From assembly GCA_030062745.1 (NCBI GenBank), contig CP099846.1:2108001-2172000 (forward strand): 64,000 nucleotides of DNA. The letters run 5' to 3'. The notes under the pieces were generated by a model that did not search any database, was not told the origin of the DNA, and saw only the letters and a program-made list of their open reading frames with translations. The position numbers were made by a program, and so were the translations under genes. Positions within the stretch are counted from its first letter, which is position 1. Each line of letters opens with the position of its first letter. This DNA comes from Capitulum mitella. Lineage: Eukaryota > Arthropoda > Thecostraca > Pollicipedomorpha > Pollicipedidae. Shown here piece by piece: positions 24,406 through 34,979 of this stretch.

Positions 24406-26680
24406 AGATGTAAAGTAGATGCCGAAATGGACAAATACAGCAACAGGCGTTGGTGAGCTGTAGGCTGTTAGCGTGGATTATTACGTTTCATTTTGGCCAT
24501 CGAATGGAATGTCACAATGTTGCCTTTCATGGGTCCTGGGTCAGCCCAATGATCATGTAGCTATAGGGATGTAATAATCTGTCCGACTTTATCTGGATGA
24601 AAATAAACAGTCGGAAAAATATATCAAGATGTACTACTGGAGTTGTTTCAAACAGTTTTCAGATATAGTTGTAAAATCCGTCAAGGCATAATCGTTATTT
24701 TGGCCACAAAACTGCGATGTCGTATGTGAACTGGAAAAAGCTCAATGCGTTTTCGAAGACACCAAAATGTATCCATGATCAGCCTACAGAGCATTCCTTT
24801 TAAACGTAGGCGAATGACTTTCCATTGCTTCGACTTTTCATTTGTATTGAAGACTTGTCAATTAATTTTTTAAAGGCATGCGAAATCTGAACGGAATAAC
24901 TAGTTTTTCGAAATCTGTCTGTGCAGAAAACTTTAGCGTGATTTTCTTCATTCCCTCTAGTTGAGAGCTAACATGATTTGCGAGCCATTTTGTAACAGGT
25001 GGCAACCTAAGCAAACACCCACTGTCATTTCCTGGACATTGTTTATGATCTGAACGAATTTACCAGCTTTTATAAACAAATTACAATTAATCTTACAGCA
25101 GTAGGCGGACCGTTTACGACCTGGCGAAGGATTGGGGAGAAAGGACATTTTATTTCGTTTCCTTCGACGCAGCAGCGTAGGAGCCACTGTTTGATTTTGC
25201 CGCCGGCGGGGGTCTGCCAGGCCGGACCGGGCACGGCAGCAGGTGACGGTGCATGGCGCACGTCTGCCCGGCGACGAGCCCGTGCCTTTGGCTCCAGTTG
25301 GCAGCCGGACGGTCGGCCTCGGCGGCGCTGCCAGCGCTAAAAATATGTGTGCGGTTGTCCGTTGCACCGCTTGTCACGTACTTCTCCGGCCGCCGCTCCC
25401 GCGGCAAACGCCGCCCTGGGTGGGCTGCGGCGGCAGCGCGGACAACGACGGCGGCAGAATTGACGGCAGAAACAACAGCAAACATTCACAGAAAACCGTG
25501 GTGCTTAGCACCATTTGCCAAGGTTGTTCGAGGTCAGGAATCGGCCGTTGTCTCGGAATCTTGGTTTGAAAGTTTCTGTGGGTCTGGGAATGAGGGCTAA
25601 TTTCACCCCTTCTTTCAGAATCCCAATTTTGGCGTTTTTTTTTTTAAAATTCTTCGTAGGTTAAACTGAGCGTGAAAATTACATAATATACACAGTGAAA
25701 TACTCCAGGGCATATAAAATGTGCTTGACTCCTAGCAATAAAAAAAACTAGTGACGGTCCTAATCGACGTAATTTTTTTCCATAGAATGTGCCATCGTCC
25801 TTACACTTCGGCAAGTGCTCTGCCATAGTTGACGCTGTAGAGGCTTGATGCGTGGACATTGTTTCGAGTTTTCCGTGTACGTATAAGCCTGCCTCAATCG
25901 CACTAGTCTGCAGGGTCTTTTACCAAAACGTTTGACACACATCTGATTATCTGAGCCTATCTAAAGCAGTTGCATCGCCCGGCCCCACCCACCCCCTCCC
26001 CCCTGCCGGTGGTAGGTTGGATTCACTCCTTCGTATGGCGCCAATCACGTCATCAGCTGGAAGCATTCGGCCAGCGCTCGGCCTGGCCTCATTCACAGGC
26101 ACGTGTATCAGATGAGGCGATCGAGAGTCGGAAGCCCTCGAGCTAATGGCCAGTTGATAAGCATGGCGTCGGAAGCTGTTACGCCCTTGAGCTCGCACTT
26201 GTCGAGGAGGCTACAGCGACACCTTAGCGAGGTCATGGAGCGCCCCGCGACAACAGGATGGCCCGTTCGATGCACTTAATATTGGATTTGATTACACTTA
26301 GCCAGCGTAATCCATCACCATGCCAGGTCCATATTCAGCGTGTGCCTTAAAGTTCATACTTTGGCTGTCTAAAAGGCATGGATGTTATTACCGGGAGTGG
26401 GACAGGAAGACATGCCCCTCACTTTCTCGCCCGTGGTGCGGGCGCCCCCTTTACGCCACAGTAAAAAAGACCTAGGAAAAACTAAAAAACGTCTCTCAAA
26501 CCCGATCCCCAATGAATACCAAATCCGGGGAGTTCTTTTCTTTGTTCTGGTGACGGAGAGCCTTTTCAAATGTTTATCTACCATCAGCCTCAAGGCGCCC
26601 CCACCATACATCGATCAACCACTCATCGTGGACACAGCGCCTCTTACAGGTAAGCGTTCTCGTACAGGTCAGGTAACTCT
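24406..26680. other. Intergenic DNA with a GC-rich island at 25190-25470
   Basis: Mostly AT-rich and unremarkable. 25190-25470 is sharply more GC- and CpG-rich and open on both strands (Arg/Ala/Pro-rich), with no recognisable domain. It could be a promoter island or an old repeat. Confidence 0.4.
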
Positions 26681-26689
26681 GAAATGCCC

Positions 26690-27270
26690 AGCGCCCCCTC
26701 TTCTTGTACAGATGAGATGCCTCTAAAGAATATGGCTCCTCTCACGGACCAGACATGTCTAAGATGCAGGCGCTCCTTACTGGCCAGGCGCCCTTCGTAC
26801 AGATCTGGCGCCCCTCGGGGTTTTGTACCCTTGGCGAACGAGGCGCCCCTTACACATCAGGCGCCCGTCGGAGGCTCGGTGCTCTTGGCGAGCGAGGCGC
26901 CCCTTGCACATCAGGTACCCCTCATATATTTAGCGCCTCCTCTACAGGCAAGGCGCCCGTTCAGGACACCTCAAAGACCAGACACGTCTACGATACAGCC
27001 ACCCCTTGAAAGCCAGGCGCCCTCCGTACAGCTAAGGCGCCCCTGGGGGTTCGTTGCAATTGGCGAGCGAGGCGCCCCGTTCACATCAAGCACCTTCGTA
27101 TATTTGGCGCCCCTCTGCAGACCAGGCACCCGTGCGGGACACCTTACAGACCACATACGTTTACGATGCAGGCACCCCTGCAGACCAGGCGCCCCCGTAC
27201 AGATCAACCCCCTCGGGGGCTCGGCACCCTCGGTAAACAAGGCGCCCCGTGTACATCAGTCGCCCGAAAA
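26690..27270. repeat. Degenerate minisatellite with CAGGCGCCCC core
   Basis: Imperfect units of about 22-25 bp centred on CAGGCGCCCC, often followed by TACAGA or CACATCA. A higher-order pattern is visible: a segment around GACCAGACAYGTCTAMGATR recurs at about 26741 and 26976, with a diverged third copy at about 27147. Related GGCGCCCCC motifs begin earlier, near 26440 and 26600. Confidence 0.75.
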
Positions 27271-29270
27271 AAATGCATTGACATCTGCGCCTTTACATCC
27301 GAAAATATGTGAGTAAACTACCATTTTCATTCTAGATAAATGGTGCCTCTGCTGGAGATCAGCGCTCCTGGACCAATGGTTCCCCCACTCTTCGACGCAC
27401 TGATACATCCCTGCTAGTAAGCATAGTTAGGTTTTCAGTGCGAAGCGGAGGCCCCAGTCTGCCTAACGTCACCCGGCTTTCAGCAACGAGAAGAAATAAC
27501 TGATATCTCCATGCAAGGTCGGACCCAGATGTGGGGAAAATCAGCCATGGTCCCCAAGATGTCTCCCAAGATGTCCTTGCTCTTGAAGACTATCTATTTG
27601 CGATAAAAATGGTATTTCATTAACTTATTAATGCATATCTGCGCCTTATAATAAAATGTTTATAATACATTAAACATGATGCTTGCATAAACATCAAAAC
27701 AGTTTCCAAATACATGGGTATAGGCAGCACGTGTATCCATGCAGTCTAATGTGTGTGGAAATGCAATGTTAAGTAAATATGTTGTAGAACAACATGCATG
27801 CAAAGCCCAATGTTCTCAAAGGCTAGCTTAAGACGGGTAGGACACGAATTATAGAACCTGATAGTGCTGAAGTGTAATTCGCAACTGATAGGGTGGAAAG
27901 CGGTTATTGATCAGGCTAACGAAACATTCAGACATTAAGTATGATTTATCGAAATGCGAACTGCTTGGTTTCAACCCAGGAAGTGAACATTCCGGGAATC
28001 GAATGCATCGATGTTAAGCTGCAACGGCTCGTAGCCAGTACAGCCGAGATTTCGAATTCATGGATACATGTTTCTTTTTGAGAACATAACCCATCAACGT
28101 ACGCAGTAAAGGCATGTTTACAAGCAACCCAACATATCCAGCACAACCAGATAACAAGCAGCCTTCCAAAGCACTAACCGGCGCAAGAACCCAGGAAAAC
28201 GGGATAGGGAAAAACTGCAGGACGACATTTCCATATAACACAGTAGGTAAGATACTACAGATGAAGAAAGCAATAGATGCAGCTCGATGCCTGCTCGCTA
28301 GTCGTTCACCTACAGTAAACAGAACTAACGCAAGACTTAAAAGACTACATCAAGCTGAGCTGATGCTCTCCTTGGTGTATACATGTGGAGTGCTCTACAG
28401 TTTTCGAAGTGCTGTTATCCAAGCGTACCCTTTTATTATGCTTTAGTTCTTTTCAAATACAACATATCATTTTTGAACAAATCGGAATGACCCTACTTTT
28501 ATCACACATCTGCAGATGATGACATGACTGCAGCACGTAAAAAAATATTGGTCATGTAATGTGAACTAAAATGAAGGAGTTGATTGGTAATCGATTTAAG
28601 AAGCGAAGCTGAACTATGCATTTTGAAAAAAATCGTCTCCTCAGTATTCCTGCGTCTTAATCGCACAGAGGAAAAATCAGTAGTCATGTTGTGTGCGCCC
28701 ACGTAAAATCGCAAAATTTCCGTAGGGATCTGCTATTTGTACCTTTTGTGGAACTTGTGCGTCCAACGTTAACGCAAGGTACTCAAATGAGAGAAGGCTG
28801 CTGTTTGCTCTTCGAGCTATCTTTCAAACATCTAAAATCAGGCCTGCAGCGGTTCGTAAAGAGATGGATCGGAAACAGTCATCTAAAGCTTTTGGGAAGC
28901 TGTTTGCAGTCGTACCAAAGTTTCGGCTAAGACACGATAATTTATTCTCTAGAACCAAATAAATCACCGAGGCTTCTCTACCAGAGCACTGGCATGAGAC
29001 AGCGCCTAGCCAGATCCCAGGTCTTTTCACCTCTCACAAGGCTCAGTACCAAACATCTCAGTACTGCTGCTGTTCATCGAAGAGAAGGCAGGCTTTCACA
29101 GCTAAAGCGTGGATACACCTATTGCTGTTTTAACACGCAATCCGTAGGGGATCGACGTGTCTGATGCAGAAACATGGCTGCGAGCGAGTTGGCGAAGGGC
29201 CAGAAATGAAGCCGTCCTGATGACGCGTTAATCACGCCAGCAGCCCGATTTACGACAAACGTGCGGCAGA
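27271..29270. other. Intergenic DNA
   Basis: AT-rich to balanced. Overlapping frames at 28014-28446 on both strands show no domain. Nothing else recognised. Confidence 0.4.
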
Positions 29271-29990
29271 TAGCTGCCTCCCCTTTGTCAGTTTTCGCTG
29301 ACAGGCGCGCCCCCGCGGCATTAGAATTCCGCCCGGCCGCCGATAAATCGCGGCCGTTCGTCGCGGAGTGCAGTCAGCTGACGGTTCGAGTGGAGGCCGA
29401 CGGAACACACCCGGAGCGTCAGCTGTAGATGGTCAGGGCGGGAGCTGCGACCTCTGACACAGGCGCCGACGACGCCTTACATCCGGCTGGTCGCGGCCAA
29501 GTCTGCAGCCCGCCCAGCCCACCGCACGGCCGACAGACGCAGTCACAATGGGAGACGAGCGGCGACGGCGCTGGTCGCCGCCGTCGCGAGCTCAGCGAGA
29601 TGTTCCGGGGTCCACCCCTTCGCTGAACGGCAGCCCGCTCGCTCGCGGCCCTCCCCGCGCGGGGCCCGCGCCCGGGGCCGTTACCTGGCCGGAAATCCTG
29701 GCTGCTGCGGGCCTGGCGAGCGTCTCGGCCTCACCTCTGGTCACCACAGGCTGGCGGCGCGACTCAGCTGGAGCCGCCGTCCCCGGCCGTCGTATCGATC
29801 GACGGCGCGCGCGCGCCGTCGACGCCGACGCGGCGGCGGCCGTCGGCGCGCGCCGCGGCGCGCCGCGGGCGGCCGGCGCGCGCCGTCGAAGGTCACGCGC
29901 GGCCCGCCAGCCGGTCACTGGGGCAGGCCGCAGCTGTGGCGGCAGCGCGCAGCCGCCGTCCGCCGACAGCTCTGCGGACCCAAGGACAAG
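29271..29990. other. CpG-rich island
   Basis: Abrupt rise in GC and CpG content, with alternating CG runs at 29800-29900. A perfect 20-bp palindrome GACGGCGCGCGCGCGCCGTC sits at 29801-29820. A weak TATA-like CGATAAATCG at 29341-29350 lies about 28 bp before AGTCAG, a loose match to the arthropod initiator. The downstream frame (29548-30189) has no recognisable domain and runs into the 75-bp repeat, so no gene is called. Confidence 0.5.
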
Positions 29991-29992
29991 CA

Positions 29993-30170
29993 GACACGCG
30001 GACCGACAGACACACAGAGCCGCGGGCCTGCGGACCGGCAGAACGATGGAAGACCTGGGAACAGGCAGACTCGCGGACCGGCAGACACACAGAGCCGCGG
30101 GCCTGCGGACCGGCAGAACGATGGAAGACCTGGGAACAGGCAGACTCGCAGACCGGCAGAGGACCAAGCA
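29993..30170. repeat. 75-bp tandem repeat, about 2.3 copies
   Basis: A 75-bp unit beginning CAGACACACAGAGCCGCGGG starts at 30007 and again at 30082 with almost no differences. It reads as 25 residues in each frame. The near identity suggests a recent duplication. Confidence 0.9.
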
Positions 30171-30189
30171 AGCATTACACTTGATCTAA

Positions 30190-31165
30190 ACAGAGCAAAT
30201 CTAAACTACTGTGATGCGTTCTTGACTTTTAACCGCAGTTCGGCTTCAACTCAGCACTGTTTGCCCCGCTGCTATGTCGAAAATGTGACGCTCTTGCCGA
30301 ATGACTTTATCGCCACCGTCTCGACCAGTTGCCGTTTGCGGTTTCTCTGGATCTTTGCATTCAACAGGCGGCTCAACAAGCCTACTCAACAACACAAACT
30401 CTTATTTAATTAACTTTCTTCTTACTTAGTTTTCCGACGGCTTGAGAGATGACATCCTGGAGTGCCCAGACTCCCCCTTTTTCCGAGATTTTAGCATTAG
30501 GACTTTGTCAGTTATGGGAAAGAAACTGACCAGAATCCTATTCAGACCACAATTTAAATAATTTCGGGAATCTCGATCCATGCTTACATTTATTCAATAG
30601 TTGACAGCACTTCGCTACAGAGGTTTCGTGTCCTCTTCGTTCGAAGTATTTTCCTCAGACTGACAGGAGAGCTGTTTTGATCGCACACACACGCACCCAA
30701 TCCACTGCCGATGTTATGTCGATCCGGTCAGGGCTTTGGTCCAGCATACACTCCGCCAGGCGGCCATTTTATGGTCGTAAACCGGGGGAAAACGGCTGTA
30801 AAACGGGTATAAAACGGTACACTCAAAAGCCGAAGTTTCAGAGAATTTCTGACGGGTTCGAAGAATGCACCTGTAGCGCAGATGGGACGGTTCGTCATCA
30901 TTCGATTTCGGAGGAACGTTTCACTGAATGACGCCTGACCGGGCTGGACGTAAGCCTGAACGCCTGAGCTTGACTGGCTTTGCGCCTGAACACAATAAAG
31001 GAACGCATCGATCCTCCTGATGAGGCGAACAATTAGGCAAAAAGATTTGTTTTAGTTGGTTAGTCTCAACAAGCTAAGAAACATAAAGCGGGTCAGAGAG
31101 TCGGAACACAATAGCATCTGTAATATTGGAACACGTAGAATTACTGCATCTGTCTCGTCTCGTCA
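30190..31165. other. Intergenic DNA
   Basis: No recognisable gene or repeat. Confidence 0.4.
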
Positions 31166-31169
31166 ATAT

Positions 31170-31425
31170 TGCAGGCTTCGTGTTCATCGATATATTTCAC
31201 AAAATGTTATGCAACTTTATTTTTTTGGAACATGGTCCAATTTGATCTGGCCTAGATCAGTGACCGGAGGCGACCACGACTTAAAACATTGGCACGAGGT
31301 GTAAAAAGGACGAAAGAAAAGATACGCTCAAGTTTCATGCCTCTTCACTTCTTTGTGTTTTGGCTATACTCAGAAAATCATGGGAAGTTCTATCGATTCA
31401 CCCCTCTCCCTCGGCCCGGTGAGGG
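31170..31425. mobile_element. Right-end fragment of TTAA family C
   Basis: Ends in TCGGCCCGGTGAGGG followed by TTAA (31426-31429). The complement, CCCTCACCGGGCCGA, matches the left end of the element at 20067. The preceding sequence (CTCAGAAAATCA and the GAAGTTC region) aligns with the right part of 20067-21471. No matching left end was found close by. Confidence 0.5.
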
Positions 31426-31468
31426 TTAAAATAAAGATCCATGTTTCACAACGAACATATGATGACGG

Positions 31469-31954
31469 CTATGGGTCACAAAGCATTGCTTTTGTTTTGA
31501 CTGCTCTATGACAAATCACATAGTGCCACGCAAATATGCCGCCGCTCGGTGTTGAAACCCAAGGTAGATTTGGGTTTATGGAAGTCGAGATGGCCGCGAT
31601 GTATTCTACGGTTCCTACTGAATGTTCTGTGCAATAACCGATAAAGTTTTGTGCATGACGAGCAAGCGGCTTCATCACCAAAGCACTGTCTTCCGCAAGC
31701 CTATGAAACAGACGAAGCGTCTGGCCATCAATATGATACATGTTTAGCACTTCAGCAACGCATTTTGTTAGAAGGTATCCCACCTTCCTCACACAAGGAT
31801 TAACGACTCGATTAAAAGGAATAACACCCGAATCGTTTGTGCAGGCTTTTGACGACCAGAAAAGTCGGACCGAAGTCGCCTTTGCTGCGTCAGAACTTAC
31901 CGGCACACACGGCGCCCGTAAGACGGGTCCGTGTTGTGCCGTAAAACGGGCCAC
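31469..31954 (-). CDS. Uncharacterised 161-codon open frame
   Basis: An ATG-started frame on the - strand in a stretch of moderate GC content, where a frame this long is less expected than in the GC-rich repeats. The peptide has normal-looking composition, without a signal peptide, transmembrane segment or motif I can name. It overlaps a + strand frame (31740-32096). It could be a chance frame, an exon, or part of a decayed transposon; no splice sites or codon evidence decide between these. Confidence 0.15.
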   Translation of the reverse strand: MARFTAQHGPVLRAPCVPVSSDAAKATSVRLFWSSKACTNDSGVIPFNRVVNPCVRKVGYLLTKCVAEVLNMYHIDGQTLRLFHRLAEDSALVMKPLARHAQNFIGYCTEHSVGTVEYIAAISTSINPNLPWVSTPSGGIFAWHYVICHRAVKTKAMLCDP

Positions 31955-31959
31955 GGGCC

Positions 31960-33080
31960 CGGTGTGTATCGGCCCTAAGTCTAGTCAGAAGTTGCGGGGT
32001 CAGCGCGGGATCGTTGATCGTGTGACCGTCGTGTCCCATAGCGCCGCCGCCGTAACACACCGCATGGGACCTCGCCGCCTTCTCGCGACAGAATGAACTC
32101 CGTGACCAGCGTGGGAACGAGATTCTGCCATCCAGACTGGAGCAATGCGACGTGTCTATTCTCCCTTCGCCTTGGTCTCGGACTTCTGAAATCGTCTGCG
32201 TAGGTCGGCAGACGTCTTACCAAATCACGGACCCAGCCACGGCGTTGCTGGGTAGCGCCCGTGAAAATAACCCTAACGGCAGCTTGGAACAGGCAGCAAT
32301 GACACGCTCTGCCGCATGTGAAGTTGGACCCCAAACCGTAGATCATAACATGACGAGCGCGTTGGAAACGTGGGCAGCAAAAAACGCCAACCAGAGCAAT
32401 GATGGTGACTTGCGATTCTTTGTGGGTCAATCGCTCCGTTTCACACACCAAACTTTGGGAAACACGCGCAATGGTCCAAAGTACTAACAGTTTTTGTAAA
32501 ACACATATGGATCGTTAGCCTTTTAGAACATTTATGAACCGCTGATACTCTTTACGCTTTGTTGTGCGAATGACACGTGAGATATACGTACTTCATTTCA
32601 TTTCATACCATTATTTTTCTTTTACACTTTCCACCGCATTACAACATATTTGTTTATCTCAGGATTCGTCATCCAAAAATTGCAAGTTCGTCACGCGCGT
32701 CCATGCCAATACCGCTGTCATTCCCGTTCAGTTCAAAAACACCGGTGAAAAAATAAGTCTGAGAGAGAAAACATTACTCCTGGGATAGTTATCCGAAAGA
32801 AAGACGTTGCAAACTAATGCACTGGAAATACGATTGCAGAAAATTCAAAGAACTGGGCTATCTTCCAGCGAAATTTTCATAACTCGGCGTCCAGTGGTTG
32901 TGAAGTTGTTAGCCTCCAGAAAGCGTCACGGTAATGCCGGGCCACTCAATTTTATTTTTTTCCGTTAGTTGAACTAGGGCTCATTCAGCTTTCAGCCTTT
33001 CTCGTAATTAGTTTCCTCATAGGTATATGAATATGCTCATTGTTATTAGTGTGATGTTTATTTTCGAAGTCATGGTGAAG
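31960..33080. other. Intergenic DNA
   Basis: Overlapping short frames on both strands at 31981-32487; nothing recognised. Confidence 0.4.
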
Positions 33081-33992
33081 TTCAACCCTATTCCTGGCGG
33101 GGGGGGGGGGAATCCGCCCCCACTCGGGTTTTCTGCTTGCCAATTCCAGGATTTTTAGCGCAGCCTCACGAAACTTGGCGACTTTTCCTAGCTATTCTTT
33201 CTACGCGCTGTGACAAAATTTCACTATTCCAGTTTACTCAGGAGCGGAGCCAGGCAACGTTTTTGGGAGGCACCTCAGGCCATTTTTGGCCATGTTGAGG
33301 GTAAAAGGAAAATGTCTGCCAAAAACAGAGTTTTTAAGATAGAACTTAAAATCTGATATGGATGTATAGCTAAATAGTTGGGCAATGTGCACGCAACATT
33401 TTGTGTATCTGAGGTCACTTAACAAGGTCAGATCAAGGTCAAAATTCAAAATTTGTTTTTTTTTTAAACAATTTCGGCGCCGTTTATTCGAATGCCAAAC
33501 CCGGAATATATATATCGTAGAAGGATGCCCTCTACTTGTGTAGCAATTTTCAGCTTGATATCAGGTCGGGTCACGGCGCTATGGCCTAAAATGTCAGTGC
33601 GCATGCCCTATATCGCAATAGCCATAAAATGGAATTTTTGGAATAGAGTAAATTCAAATGATTGAAAACGTTTACAAATAATATTAAATGCACACGAGAT
33701 CATTCCAAGTGACCCCAAGGTCACTGGAGGTCATTTAAGGTGAAAGGCCACAAGTTGATCTGAAGAACGTGTGACCATGACAGTTCCCCCTTTTTCATGT
33801 CCCTGGCACCGCATGTGTGTCAAGACAGCCCACGGTCAGCCCACGCTCAGCCCACGCTCAGCCCATAAAAGCGACCCCTCCAAAAGCGGCCAAAATGCAC
33901 CATATGATGCATCTCGACGAGCTGAACACGATGGTGCAATTTAATGTTGGGTGCATCCAATACCTTAGCCTGCAGAGCCAATTATCAATCAA

Positions 33993-34979
33993 GGGGTGAG
34001 AGTTTCTCACTAATATTCACAGCCGACTGCATATAGTCAAGTAGCATCTCAAACGACTCCCCGTGTCAAGCCGAGCTCAAAACTACCTCTTGTTTATCAA
34101 TATCTTTTCAACTTTTTTGAGAAACATGCATCCAGAACCGGTTTTTCACCTAATGCTTTATTTCCCATAGACTTTAACATTGAGGGCAACGGTCGTGAAT
34201 TGGCCGGCACCTACGATTTTTCTGATTTTTCGTGTATGGGTACCCTGACCAGGAACACACTGCCTGGTAGTGAAATTTGCCGGGTGCATTGATATTCTCA
34301 CCGATTACAAGGGGTGAGAATTTCTCACTAAAATTCACAACCGACTGCATATAGTCGAGTAGCATCTCAAACGACTCCCCGTGTCAAGCCCAGCTCAAAA
34401 CTACCTCTTGTTTATCAATATCTTTTCAACTTTTTGAGAAACATGCATCCAGAACCGGTTTTTCACCTAATGCTTTATTTCCCATAGGCTTTAACATTGA
34501 TGGCAACGGTCGTGAATTGGCCGGCACCTACGATTTTTCTGATTTTTCGTGTATGGGTACCCTGACCAGGAACACACTGCCTGGCAGTGAAATTTGCCGG
34601 GTGCATTGATATTCTCACCGATTACAAGGGGTGAGAATTTCTCACTAAAATTCACAACCGACTGCATATAGTCGAGTAGCATCTCAAACGACTCCCCGTG
34701 TCAAACCGAGCTCAAAACTACCTCTTGTTTATCAATGTCTTTTCAACGTTTTCAGTAGCACACATGTCGATTCGGTTTTTAACCTAATGCTTTATTTCTC
34801 ATAGACTTTAACATTGAGGGCAACGGTCGTGAATTGGCCGGCCCCTACGATTCTTCTGATTTTTCGTGTATGGGTACCCTGATCAGGAACACACTGCCTG
34901 ACAGTGAAATTTGCCAGGGTTCATTGATATTCTCACCGATTACAAGGGGTGAGAATTTCTCACTAAAATTCACAACCGA
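33993..34979. repeat. Tandem 317-318-bp units in the left foldback arm
   Basis: Unit starts marked by GGGGTGAG lie at 33993, 34311, 34628 and 34946; the fourth unit is cut off at about 34979 where retrotransposon sequence begins. Units are highly similar, with a few substitutions and a diverged segment near 34740-34775. Confidence 0.95.

Noticed and set aside
29548..30189. 213-codon + strand frame
   Set aside because: Runs through the CpG island into the 75-bp repeat; Arg/Ala-rich low-complexity peptide with no family match I can name.
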